This document shows positions 53,630-62,328 of a stretch of 64,000 nt of DNA, piece after piece. This stretch comes from Streptomyces sp. NBC_00442 (GTDB taxonomy: Bacteria > Actinomycetota > Actinomycetes > Streptomycetales > Streptomycetaceae). The notes under the pieces were generated by a model. The model saw only the letters and a program-made list of their open reading frames with translations. It was not told the DNA's origin and searched no databases. The translations under genes were made by a program, and so were the position numbers. The DNA is taken from positions 1,674,001 to 1,738,000 of the forward strand of contig NZ_CP107918.1 in NCBI RefSeq assembly GCF_036014195.1, written 5' to 3'. How positions within the stretch are numbered: the stretch's first letter is position 1; every line of letters starts with the position of its first letter.

Positions 53630-54993
53630 CCGTGAGCAAGGACCTCAGCCAGACCGCCTACGACCACCTGTGGATGCACTTCACCCGCATGTCGTCGTAC
53701 GAGAACGCGCCCGTTCCCACCATCGTCCGTGGCGAAGGCACCTACATCTACGACGACAAGGGCAAGAAGTACCTGGACGGCCTGTCGGGCCTGTTCGTCG
53801 TCAACGCAGGACACGGCCGTCACGAGCTCGCCGAGACCGCCTACAAGCAGGCGCAGGAGCTGGCCTTCTTCCCGGTGTGGTCCTACGCCCACCCCAAGGC
53901 CGTCGAGCTCGCCGAGCGCCTCGCGAACTACGCGCCGGGCGACCTCAACAAGGTCTTCTTCACCACCGGTGGCGGCGAGGCCGTCGAGACCGCGTGGAAG
54001 CTGGCGAAGCAGTACCACAAGCTCACCGGCAACCACACCAAGTACAAGGTCATCTCGCGTGCGGTCGCCTACCACGGCACCCCGCAGGGCGCCCTGTCCA
54101 TCACCGGTCTGCCCGCCCTGAAGGCGCCCTTCGAGCCGCTGGTCCCCGGCGCGCACAAGGTGCCCAACACCAACATCTACCGCGCCCCGATCCACGGCGA
54201 GGACCCGGTGGCCTTCGGCCGCTGGGCCGCCGACCAGATCGAGCAGGAGATCCTCTTCGAGGGCCCCGAGACCGTCGCCGCCGTCTTCCTCGAGCCGGTG
54301 CAGAACGCGGGCGGCTGCTTCCCGCCGCCGCCCGGCTACTTCCAGCGGGTCCGCGAGATCTGCGACAAGTACGACGTGCTGCTCGTCTCCGACGAGGTCA
54401 TCTGCGCCTTCGGCCGGCTCGGCACGATGTTCGCCTGTGACAAGTTCGACTACGTGCCGGACATGATCACCTGCGCCAAGGGCATGACGTCGGGCTACTC
54501 CCCGATCGGCGCCTGCATCATCTCCGACCGCCTCGCCGAGCCGTTCTACAAGGGCGACAACACCTTCCTGCACGGCTACACCTTCGGCGGCCACCCGGTC
54601 TCCGCCGCGGTGGGCCTGGCCAACCTCGACATCTTCGAGCGCGAGGGCCTCAACCAGCACGTCCTCGACAACGAGGGCGCCTTCTTCGACACCCTCAAGA
54701 AGCTCCACGACCTGCCGATAGTCGGCGACGTCCGCGGCAACGGCTTCTTCTACGGCATCGAGCTGGTGAAGGACAAGGTCACCAAGGAGAGCTTCAACGA
54801 CGAGGAGACCGAGCGCGTCCTGTACGGCTTCCTCTCCAAGGCGCTGTACGACAACGGCCTGTACTGCCGGGCCGACGACCGCGGCGACCCGGTCGTCCAG
54901 CTCGCGCCGCCGCTCATCTCCGACCAGTCGACCTTCGACGAGATCGAGGGCGTCCTGCGTCAGGTCCTGACGGAGGCCTGGACGAAGCTCTGA
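53614..54993 (+). CDS. Class III aminotransferase, probable putrescine/diamine:pyruvate type
   Basis: A 459-residue PLP enzyme of the omega-transaminase group. YDHLWMHFTRMSSYE opens it, FFTTGGGEAVETAWKLAKQY binds PLP, DEVICAFGRLGTMFACDKF orients it, and the Schiff-base Lys is about residue 289 in CAKGMTSGYSPIG. These blocks match omega-amino acid or putrescine:pyruvate transaminases rather than GabT. The start is GTG 53614 (overlapping the Lrp stop) or GTG 53632. With the divergent aldehyde dehydrogenase it could turn putrescine into GABA. A 23-base stem terminator follows. Confidence 0.9.
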   Translation: MGNPIAVSKDLSQTAYDHLWMHFTRMSSYENAPVPTIVRGEGTYIYDDKGKKYLDGLSGLFVVNAGHGRHELAETAYKQAQELAFFPVWSYAHPKAVELAERLANYAPGDLNKVFFTTGGGEAVETAWKLAKQYHKLTGNHTKYKVISRAVAYHGTPQGALSITGLPALKAPFEPLVPGAHKVPNTNIYRAPIHGEDPVAFGRWAADQIEQEILFEGPETVAAVFLEPVQNAGGCFPPPPGYFQRVREICDKYDVLLVSDEVICAFGRLGTMFACDKFDYVPDMITCAKGMTSGYSPIGACIISDRLAEPFYKGDNTFLHGYTFGGHPVSAAVGLANLDIFEREGLNQHVLDNEGAFFDTLKKLHDLPIVGDVRGNGFFYGIELVKDKVTKESFNDEETERVLYGFLSKALYDNGLYCRADDRGDPVVQLAPPLISDQSTFDEIEGVLRQVLTEAWTKL

Positions 54994-55013
54994 CCGTCCC
55001 CGCACGTCCCCCG

Positions 55014-55066
55014 CACGCGGCCCGGCCGCGCCCATCCGAGTGAGATGGGCGCGGCCGGGCCGCGTG
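55014..55066 (+). terminator. Very strong terminator hairpin after the aminotransferase
   Basis: A perfect 23-base stem (55014-55036 with 55044-55066) and seven-base loop start 21 bases beyond the aminotransferase stop. It is the longest perfect stem I found in the window. No U tract is visible. Confidence 0.75.
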
Positions 55067-55175
55067 CTGTTGGGCGAGCCACACCCCACTGCTTAGCGTG
55101 CCAGTGACCGATCGGCCCTGCCTTCGTTCCCCCGTACGGGGAGCAGGAAATCTGATCTGAACCGAGGTGTGCACC

Positions 55176-55913
55176 ATGGTGGCTCCGCCGGACAACGACG
55201 TGCTGTGGGCACGTTCCCTGAACCATTCCCACAGCGGCTCGCCCGCCCTGACCGGGGTCGGCGTGGAGGTCCGCGAGGGCGAGATCCTCGCCGTGGGCGG
55301 TCCGCGCGGCTGCGGCAAGACGACCCTATTGCGCTGTCTCTCGGGCAGTCTCGTGCCGGACGAGGGCGAGGTCTGGTTCACCGGCGTGCCGGTGCACACC
55401 CTGGGCGCGGCGGCCCGTGAGCGGCTGCGCCGCGACCGGTTCGCGTGGATCGACCCCGAGCCCACCCTGGTGCCCGAGCTGAGCGCGTGGGAGAACGCCG
55501 CGCTGCCGCTGCTCCTGCGCGGCGTCGCACAGCGCGCCGCGAAGAAGACCGCCCTGGAGTGGCTGGAGCGCCTCGACATCGACACCTGCGCGAAGAAGCG
55601 GCCGCACGCCCTGCTCCAGGCGGAGCGCCAGCGCGTGGCGATCGCGCGGGCCCTGGTCACCGAGCCCGCCGTGCTGTTCGCGGACGAGCCGACGGCGACC
55701 CTGCACCGCGGCGACGGGGCGCAGGTGCTGCGCACCCTGCTGACCGCGGCCCGCTCGCACCACATCACCACGCTCATCGCCACCCACGACACGGAGGTGG
55801 CGGCCCTCGCGGACCGCACGGTGGTCCTCATCGACGGGCGCCGGGTCAACTCCCGGGGAAACAACGGCCCTTCGGAAGCGGAGGGTATCGCCGCGTGCTC
55901 GCTCTCCGTCTAG
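55176..55913 (+). CDS. ABC transporter ATP-binding protein with degenerate signature
   Basis: A 245-residue ATPase of the LolD/MacB-like (FtsE) class. Walker A is GPRGCGKT (42-49), Walker B AVLFADEPTA, and the switch His lies in IATHDTEVA. The signature, normally LSGGE, reads LLQAERQRVAIARAL, so only the final acidic residue and following QR remain. It may work with weak ATPase activity or be regulatory. The ATG at 55176 follows GAGG. Its 3' end overlaps the membrane-partner gene by 19 bases. Confidence 0.85.
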   Translation: MVAPPDNDVLWARSLNHSHSGSPALTGVGVEVREGEILAVGGPRGCGKTTLLRCLSGSLVPDEGEVWFTGVPVHTLGAAARERLRRDRFAWIDPEPTLVPELSAWENAALPLLLRGVAQRAAKKTALEWLERLDIDTCAKKRPHALLQAERQRVAIARALVTEPAVLFADEPTATLHRGDGAQVLRTLLTAARSHHITTLIATHDTEVAALADRTVVLIDGRRVNSRGNNGPSEAEGIAACSLSV

Positions 55914-57052
55914 CCCGCGGCACCCACCCGCTGGTCCTGCTGCGACGCCTGCTGGTGTCGGCGGCGTCCGCCGGGGTCGGCTTCCTCCTGCTGTGCACGC
56001 TCGGCCACGCCGTCGGCCATCCCGGCGCGTCCGTCCTGCGCCTGCTGTGGTGCGCCGTCCCCCTGGCCGCCACCGTGTACTTCGCTGTCGCGGTGGCCCG
56101 CACCGATCCCAGCACCCGGCCGCGCCCCGGGCTGTCCGCGGTGGGCCTCGGCCCGGCCCGCCTCGCCGCGATCGCGGCCGCGTCCACGGCGGTGACGTGC
56201 ACGCTCGGCTCGGCGGTGGCGCTCCTGGTCTACCTCCACCTGCGCGGCGACATCACCGGTCTTCCCTTCGACGGGGCCGCCGCGGGACTGCTCGCCGCGG
56301 ACCAGCCGATGCCGCTCGCGGCAGCGCTGACCCTGCTCGCCGTGCTGCCGGTGACGGCCTCGACGGCGGCCGGCCTCGCGCTGCGCCCGCGTACGGTCCG
56401 TGCCGGTGACCAGAGCGACCCGGTGCACCCCGAGGAGCCCGCGCCCACGCCGAGCGGGCTGCCGTGGGGCTGCGCGCTCATCGCGGTGGGCCTCGCGGTG
56501 GAGACGTACGTGAGCCGGGACGGCTCGGGGTCGGGGTTCCCGATGCCGGGCCACCCCGAGGGCAGCCCGGCCGGGCTGCTCGGCGGCTGGGCGCTGACCG
56601 CGCTCGGCCTCGCCCTGGCCGGCCCCGCGCTCGCGCATTTCAGCGGACGCCTGCTGCAACTGGCCCGTCCGGGCGCGGCCCGCCTGCTCGCCGGGCGGGT
56701 CCTGATGGCGGAGGCGCGCCGCATCGGTCGCCCCCTGGGCGTGGTGAGCGCGGTGGCGTCGGCCGCGATCGCGGCGGCCGCGCTGTACGGGGACCAGGCG
56801 GGTCCGCACCCGTTCGGGCCCCTCACGGGACTCGGCGCGGCGCTGGTGATGAGCTGCACGGTGGCCACGCTGCTGACCGCGTTGCTCGAATCCCGTCACG
56901 CTCGTGCCCACACGACGGCGGCCCTTGTGTCGATCGGCACCCCGGCCACCACCCTCAGAGCCGCGGCGGCCCTGAGGACCCTGGCTCTGCTGGCCGTCTT
57001 CACCCCGCTGACCGCCACGATCGCCGAGGCAGCGGCGCTCCCCCTGCGCTAG
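55895..57052 (+). CDS. Polytopic membrane protein, putative ABC permease
   Basis: A 385-residue protein with roughly eight to ten hydrophobic spans, starting near LLRRLLVSAASAGVGFLLLC. It is Ala/Leu-rich with no recognisable EAA loop. It resembles FtsX-like permeases in alternating single spans and long linkers, but I see no clear FtsX motif. The GTG at 55895 lies inside the end of the ATPase gene (GGAGGG ten bases upstream), so the two are made together, presumably as an exporter. Substrate unknown. Confidence 0.75.
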   Translation: MLALRLARGTHPLVLLRRLLVSAASAGVGFLLLCTLGHAVGHPGASVLRLLWCAVPLAATVYFAVAVARTDPSTRPRPGLSAVGLGPARLAAIAAASTAVTCTLGSAVALLVYLHLRGDITGLPFDGAAAGLLAADQPMPLAAALTLLAVLPVTASTAAGLALRPRTVRAGDQSDPVHPEEPAPTPSGLPWGCALIAVGLAVETYVSRDGSGSGFPMPGHPEGSPAGLLGGWALTALGLALAGPALAHFSGRLLQLARPGAARLLAGRVLMAEARRIGRPLGVVSAVASAAIAAAALYGDQAGPHPFGPLTGLGAALVMSCTVATLLTALLESRHARAHTTAALVSIGTPATTLRAAAALRTLALLAVFTPLTATIAEAAALPLR

Positions 57053-57069
57053 CGCCCCGCCCCCCCCTG

Positions 57070-57300
57070 GGGCCCCGCCCCAGACCCCGTATCGCGCCTC
57101 AAGGGCGCTCGTCCTCAAACTCCCCCAAGGCCTCAAGGGCCAGGGGGGACCCCCATGACAGGCTGAAGCGGCCTCCACCGAGCCCCGCCAGGGGCGCGGG
57201 GAACTGCGCGCGCAACCGTCCACGGTCCGCACACGAAGGCGGGGCCAGGGGCGCGGGGAACTGCGCGAGACGCGGGCACGGTCCGCACACGAAGGCGGGG
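57070..57300 (+). repeat. Composite dispersed repeat, full-length copy
   Basis: Fills the 317-base gap between the permease and LOG-like genes. Module order is GCCCCAGACC and CTCAAGGGCGCTCGTCCTC (57071-57118), a CCTCAAGGGCCAGGGGGGA block, CCCCCATGACAGGCTG (about 57151-57166), then two G-rich units opening GGGGCGCGGGGAACTGCGCG near 57191 and 57248. The order mirrors the inverted copy at 25860-26025. No gene is seen here. Confidence 0.85.
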
Positions 57301-57369
57301 TCGGAGGGGCCGGGGCCCGCCTCGCACCCGGGGCACCCGCATTCCGCCCGGCGCAGCGCAGCGCCTAGC

Positions 57370-58503
57370 ATGGCCGCCGTGCCGGACACAGACGAAACCC
57401 TCCCCGCGGGCAGCGACACCGAGATCGAGTCGCTGGCCGAATTCGACGCGGCCACCGCGCACGGCGGCCTCACCGGCTTCCGCGTGCAGTCCGTCGACCT
57501 CACGGCCCGCACGCCCGCCCTGCTCGCCACCGACACCTCCGCCGCCGTCTTCCTCGGCTGCGCGATGGAGCCGGACGCCGCCGCCAAGGTCCGCGCCGAC
57601 GGCGCCCTCGTCTTCCCACCCGTCCCGCACCTGCCGTTCAACCCCTACCGCGGCACCCTCTACTCCCCCGCCGAACTCTTCGAGGGCCTCGCGGCCGGCT
57701 ACGAGCACACCCCGGACGCGCTGTCGTACGCCTGGTTCCAGCGGACCAAGGCCGACGGCGACGTCTTCTCCTCGATGCTGCGCTCCATCCATGACGACGC
57801 GGTCTCCGACGCCCTGGACGAACTCCTCGTCGGCGCACGGGTGGCGGGCGTGATGGGCGGCCATGCGATGGCCCGCGGCACCAGCGAGTACCAGGGCGCG
57901 GCCGTGCTCGGGCGCACCCTGACCCGCGCCGGGTTCACCGTGGCGACGGGCGGCGGTCCTGGCGCGATGGAGGCCGCGAACCTGGGCGCGTACGCCGCGC
58001 CCTTCGACGACGCGATGCTGGACTCGGCCCTTCAACTCCTCGCCGGCGAGCCCTCGTTCAGGCCGTCGGTGTCCGCGTGGGCCCGCGTCGCGTTCGAGGT
58101 GCGGACCAAGTGGCCGCGCGGCGCCACCTCCGTCGGCATCCCCACCTGGTTCTACGGCCACGAGCCGCCGAACGCCTTCGCGGGCGCCATCGCCAAGTAC
58201 TTCGCCAACGCCATCCGCGAGGACGGCCTGCTCGCCCGCTCCAACGCGGGCGTCGTCTTCCTGCCGGGTGCGGCCGGCACCGTACAGGAGATCTTCGACA
58301 ACGCGACGCCGAACTACTACGAGTCGCACGGCACACCGACGCCGATGGTGCTCGTCGACCGCGCGCACTGGACGCGGGAGCTGCCGGCCTGGCCGCTGCT
58401 CCAGGCGCTGGCGCAGGACCGTCCGATGGCGTCCCGCATCGCCCTCGTCGACTCCGTGTCGGAGGCCCCCGAGGCGCTGGCCCGCATGTCGGGCGAGGCC
58501 TGA
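57370..58503 (+). CDS. LOG-family (Rossmann-fold nucleotide-binding) protein
   Basis: A 377-residue protein. The core is TGGGPGAMEAANLGAYAAPF followed by VVFLPGAAGTVQEIFDNAT. The second block corresponds to PGGxGTxxE of LOG phosphoribohydrolases, with Ala replacing the second Gly. An N-terminal region of about 160 residues precedes the core, longer than typical LOG proteins (about 200 residues in all). It may hydrolyse a nucleoside monophosphate, but the cytokinin-type activity is not established here. The ATG at 57370 is probable. Confidence 0.8.
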   Translation: MAAVPDTDETLPAGSDTEIESLAEFDAATAHGGLTGFRVQSVDLTARTPALLATDTSAAVFLGCAMEPDAAAKVRADGALVFPPVPHLPFNPYRGTLYSPAELFEGLAAGYEHTPDALSYAWFQRTKADGDVFSSMLRSIHDDAVSDALDELLVGARVAGVMGGHAMARGTSEYQGAAVLGRTLTRAGFTVATGGGPGAMEAANLGAYAAPFDDAMLDSALQLLAGEPSFRPSVSAWARVAFEVRTKWPRGATSVGIPTWFYGHEPPNAFAGAIAKYFANAIREDGLLARSNAGVVFLPGAAGTVQEIFDNATPNYYESHGTPTPMVLVDRAHWTRELPAWPLLQALAQDRPMASRIALVDSVSEAPEALARMSGEA

Positions 58504-58626
58504 GGGCGGGCGCCGGGGCAGGCGGGCCAGAAACTGCGGGGACCCAGGCAACTCCCAAAGGACGGCAAACGTCTGGTAAAGCGCAGGGGGGTGAACCGGT
58601 TGCCCCCGCCATGAACGGAGTCACCC

Positions 58627-59529
58627 GTGCTGCTCGGTCTGCTGACCGCCATCGCCGCCTCGGTCTGTTACGGCACGGGCTCGGTCCTGCAAGCCGTCGG
58701 GTCCCGCAGGTCCGCCCGCCGCGACGCCGCCGCGAGCGATCGCACGCAGCACGGCGGCCCCAGCCTCTCCTCCACCGCGAAGGCGGCGGCGACCTGGGAG
58801 TTCATCGTCGGCACGGTCCTCGACTTCGTCGGGTTCGGGCTCGGCGCACTGGCGGCCCGCCTGCTTCCCCTGTTCCTCTCGCAGACGGTGATCAGCGCGA
58901 ACCTGGTCATCACCGCGGTGCTCAGCGTCAAGCTCCTCGGCATCCGGCTGAGCCGCGCGGAGTGGACGTCCATCGGCGTGGTCTGCTCGGCCCTGGTGCT
59001 GCTCGCCACGGCGGCGGGCCATGAGGGCGGCGGGCACACCGCGCCGGCCACGCACGGGTGGCTCCTGGCGGTCTCGCTCCTCCTGATGGCCGGCGGCGCG
59101 GTGGCCGTACGCCTGCTGGGCGCCCGCGCGGCGATCCTCGCGGGTCTCCTGTCGGGGCTCGGCTTCGGCGCGCTCGGCGTGGGTGTGCGCGTCCTGAACG
59201 GCGTGGACCCCTTCGACGCCGGGGCCCTGCTCGCCGACCCGGCCCTCTACGCGATCCTGGTCGCCGGCATCGGCGGCATGTACCTGCACACGGTGGCGCT
59301 CCAGATCGGTTCGGTGAACGGGGCGACGGCGGCGCTGGTGGTCGGCGAGACGGTGTTGCCGGGGGTGATTGGCGTGCTGTGGCTCGGCGACGCGTCGCGG
59401 GCGGGGCTCGCCTGGATGGCGGTCCTGGGGTTCCTCCTTGCGGTGGGCGGGGCGGTGGCGGTCGCGTGGTTCGGCACGCCCGACACCCCGGCCCCGGCCA
59501 CCCCGAAGGAACCGGCCCGGGTCGGCTAG
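58627..59529 (+). CDS. Multi-span membrane protein, EamA/DMT-like
   Basis: A 300-residue protein with about eight to nine membrane helices in two halves. LLGLLTAIAASVCYGTGSVL opens it, and ILVAGIGGMYLHTVALQIGS and GWLLAVSLLLMAGGAVAVRL lie later. Two-fold symmetry and the C-terminal VGETVLPGVIGVLWLGDASR block resemble EamA/drug-metabolite transporters. The substrate is unknown. GTG 58627 has GGAG six bases upstream. It converges with the thiamine transporter operon. Confidence 0.75.
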   Translation: MLLGLLTAIAASVCYGTGSVLQAVGSRRSARRDAAASDRTQHGGPSLSSTAKAAATWEFIVGTVLDFVGFGLGALAARLLPLFLSQTVISANLVITAVLSVKLLGIRLSRAEWTSIGVVCSALVLLATAAGHEGGGHTAPATHGWLLAVSLLLMAGGAVAVRLLGARAAILAGLLSGLGFGALGVGVRVLNGVDPFDAGALLADPALYAILVAGIGGMYLHTVALQIGSVNGATAALVVGETVLPGVIGVLWLGDASRAGLAWMAVLGFLLAVGGAVAVAWFGTPDTPAPATPKEPARVG

Positions 59530-59548
59530 CCCCTCGGGACAGCAGGCC

Positions 59549-60571
59549 CTACCCGTCCCCCAGCACCACGACCCCGCCCGCCGCGAAGGCGACCCCCACC
59601 CCGGTCCCGACCTCGGGGGCCGCCGCCACGTCGCACTCCGCTTCCACCAACGGCCCTGCCGCAGGCCGCAGTTGGAGGGCCACATGGCTGCCCCGGAACG
59701 TACGCGAGACGACCTCGCAGGGCAGGCCGTCCCGCACGGGGACCAGTCGGACGCCGCCGGGGCGGATCAGCAGGCGCACCTCGCCCCGAGGGGAGTCCGG
59801 CGGGACCGGCACCTTCCCCCAGGGGGTGTCCGCCACTTCCCCCGCCACCGTCGCCGGCACCACGTTCTCGAAGCCGAGAAAGCGTGCCACGAACTCCGAG
59901 GCGGGTCGGCGCCAGACCTCGAGGGGCGTGCCGGCCTGCGCGATGCGGCCGTCCCGCATCACCACCACCCGGTCGGCCAGCGCGAACGCCTCGCCCTGGT
60001 CGTGGGTGACGGCCAGCACGGTGGTGCCCAACCGGCCGAAGAGCGAGCGGAGTTCGAGTACCAGGCGCTCGCGCAGGGTGCGGTCGAGCTGGCCCAGCGG
60101 CTCGTCCAGCATGAGCAGGCGCGGCGAGGGTGCCAGCGCGCGGGCCAGGGCGACGCGCTGCTGTTCGCCGCCGGACAGGGCGGCCACGGCCCGCCCGCCC
60201 GCACCGGGCAGTCCCACCAGGTCGAGCAACTCGCCGACCCTACGGTCCTGTTCCTCGCGCGAGGCGCCTCGCATGCGCAGCCCGAACGCCACGTTTCCGG
60301 CGACGTCGCGCTGCGGGAACAGCTGGTGGTCCTGGAACATCAGGCCGAGCCCGCGCTTGTGCACGGGCACCCCTGCCTGGTCGGCGCCGCCGAGCAACAC
60401 CCGCCCGCTGTCCGGGGGTTGGAGGCCGGCCACGACTCGCAACAGCGTGGACTTGCCGCTGCCGCTCGGCCCGAGCACGCACACCGTCCGGTGCTCGGCG
60501 ACCTCCAGGTCGACCGCGTCGAGCGCGGCCCTCCGTGCGAACCGTACGGTCACTTCGTCGAGCTTGAGCAT
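59549..60571 (-). CDS. thiQ: Thiamine ABC transporter ATP-binding protein
   Basis: A 340-residue ATPase: Walker A GPSGSGKST, signature LSGGEQQR, Walker B LLMLDEPLGQLD and switch His in VTHDQGEA. A C-terminal TOBE-like domain of about 110 residues follows (VRLLIRPGGVRLVPVRDGL). The ATG at 60571 overlaps the permease stop by one base, so it is coupled. It energises ThiP-type import. The upstream TPP riboswitch supports thiamine rather than iron, which alone could not be decided from the ATPase. Confidence 0.9.
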   Translation of the reverse strand: MLKLDEVTVRFARRAALDAVDLEVAEHRTVCVLGPSGSGKSTLLRVVAGLQPPDSGRVLLGGADQAGVPVHKRGLGLMFQDHQLFPQRDVAGNVAFGLRMRGASREEQDRRVGELLDLVGLPGAGGRAVAALSGGEQQRVALARALAPSPRLLMLDEPLGQLDRTLRERLVLELRSLFGRLGTTVLAVTHDQGEAFALADRVVVMRDGRIAQAGTPLEVWRRPASEFVARFLGFENVVPATVAGEVADTPWGKVPVPPDSPRGEVRLLIRPGGVRLVPVRDGLPCEVVSRTFRGSHVALQLRPAAGPLVEAECDVAAAPEVGTGVGVAFAAGGVVVLGDG

Positions 60572-62328
60572 CAGAACTCCCCGCTCCGGTCGGTCCGGAT
60601 GCGTTCGAGGACGAGCAGCGACACCGCGCACACCACCATCAAAATCGTGCTGAGGGCCATCGCCTGGCCGTAGTTGAGGTCGCCGGCCCGGCCGAGGAGT
60701 CGGGCCACGGCGACGGGCAGCGTCGGGTGGTCGGGCCGTGCGATGAAGACCGTCGCCCCGAATTCGCCGAGCGAGACGGCGAAGGCGAAGCCCGCCGCGA
60801 CGAGCAGGGCCCGGCGTACCAGGGGAAGGTCGACCTCGCGCCAGACGCGCAGCGGGGACGCGCCGAGCACGGCCGCCGCCTCGCGCAGGCGTCCGTCCAC
60901 CGCGCGCAGCACGGGCAGCAGGATCCGCACGACGAAGGGCGTGCCCACCAGGGCCTGCGCGAGCGGCACCAGGATCCATGACGTTCTCAGGTCGAGCGGT
61001 GGCTCGTCGAGGGTGATGAGGAAGCCGAAGCCGACGGTCACGGCGGAGACACCGAGCGGCAGCATGAGGAGGGCGTCGAAGCCGCGCATGAGGCGGCCGC
61101 TGCCGCGCCGGGCCAGGGCGGCCGCCGCGAGCCCGCCGATGACGAGCGCGATCGTGGTGGCGGCGAGGGCGTACTGGAGCGAGTTCCCGATCGCCTCGAT
61201 GGGCGGGACGAGGAAGCTGCCGTTGTCACCGGCGGCCTGGAGCGCCCGGTAGTAGCCGAATCCGTAGCCGTCGGGGGTGTCGAGGGAACGCTGGACGAGG
61301 ACGCCGATGGGCAGCAGGATCAACAGCGCCACGACCATCAGGACCGAGCCGAGCAGGGCGCGTTGGCCGGCGCCGCGCGGCCGGCGTGCGGTGTGCGCCG
61401 GGTCGACCAGGGTGAGGGCGCTCTCGCGGCGGCGCACCGTCCAGGCGTGCACGGCGAGGATCAACCCGACCGCGGCGAACTGCGCGATCGTCAGGACGGC
61501 CGCGGTCGGCAGGTCGAGGAGTTCGGCGGTCTGGCGGTAGATCTCCACTTCGAGGGTGGAGAAGGTGGGGCCGCCGAGGATCTGGACGACGCCGAAGGAG
61601 GTGAAGGTGAAGAGGAAGACCATGAGGGCAGCGGCGGCCACCGCGGGGCCGAGCGCGGGCAGCGTGACCGTGCGCCAGGCCGCGAGGCGGGAGGCGCCGA
61701 GGACACGGGCGGCCTCCTCCTGACGGGGGTCGAGCTGCGACCACAGGCCGCCCACGGTGCGCACGACCACGGCGTAGTTGAAGAAGACGTGGGCGAGCAG
61801 GATCGCCCACACCGTGGTGTCCAGGCGTACCCCCCACAGCTGGTCGAGCAGGCCGCCGCGGCCGAGCAGTGCGAGGAAGGCGGTGCCGACGACGACGGTC
61901 GGCAGGACGAACGGGACGGTCACCACGGCCCGCAGGAGCTGCTTGCCGGGGAATTCGAGGCGCGCGAAGACGTAGGCGCCGGGCAGCGCGATCAGCAGGG
62001 TGAGCGCGGTGGAGGCGAGCGCCTGCCAGGTGGTGAACCACAGGACGTGGGCGATGTCGGGGTCGCTCAGGACCTCACCGATCCGGCCGAACCGCCAGAC
62101 GCCGTCCGCCTTGAGCCCGCGGCCGACGATGGCGGCCACGGGCCAGGCGAAGAACAGCGCGAAGAACACGAGCGGCAGCGCCATGAGCGCGAAGCGCACC
62201 CCGCCGCGGCGCAGCGCACCGCGCCGCGCCGCGTTCGCCCGCGCCGGGCCTTCGGGGCGGTTGCCCTCGGGGCCGTTGCCGTCGGGGCGGTCTACTTCAG
62301 GACGAGCGAGGACCACGTCTTGACCCAC
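60571..62328 (-). CDS. thiP: Thiamine ABC transporter permease (two-domain)
   Basis: A 585-residue fused permease with about twelve membrane spans in two homologous halves. Each half carries an EAA loop: EEAARVLGASRLAAWRTVTL and REAAAVLGASPLRVWREVDL. This two-in-one form is usual for ThiP and for FbpB-type iron permeases. I used the GTG at 62328, overlapping thiB by 37 bases; GTG 62316 is possible. The first 40 residues are Pro/Arg/Gly-rich and cytosolic. Confidence 0.9.
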   Translation of the reverse strand: MGQDVVLARPEVDRPDGNGPEGNRPEGPARANAARRGALRRGGVRFALMALPLVFFALFFAWPVAAIVGRGLKADGVWRFGRIGEVLSDPDIAHVLWFTTWQALASTALTLLIALPGAYVFARLEFPGKQLLRAVVTVPFVLPTVVVGTAFLALLGRGGLLDQLWGVRLDTTVWAILLAHVFFNYAVVVRTVGGLWSQLDPRQEEAARVLGASRLAAWRTVTLPALGPAVAAAALMVFLFTFTSFGVVQILGGPTFSTLEVEIYRQTAELLDLPTAAVLTIAQFAAVGLILAVHAWTVRRRESALTLVDPAHTARRPRGAGQRALLGSVLMVVALLILLPIGVLVQRSLDTPDGYGFGYYRALQAAGDNGSFLVPPIEAIGNSLQYALAATTIALVIGGLAAAALARRGSGRLMRGFDALLMLPLGVSAVTVGFGFLITLDEPPLDLRTSWILVPLAQALVGTPFVVRILLPVLRAVDGRLREAAAVLGASPLRVWREVDLPLVRRALLVAAGFAFAVSLGEFGATVFIARPDHPTLPVAVARLLGRAGDLNYGQAMALSTILMVVCAVSLLVLERIRTDRSGEF

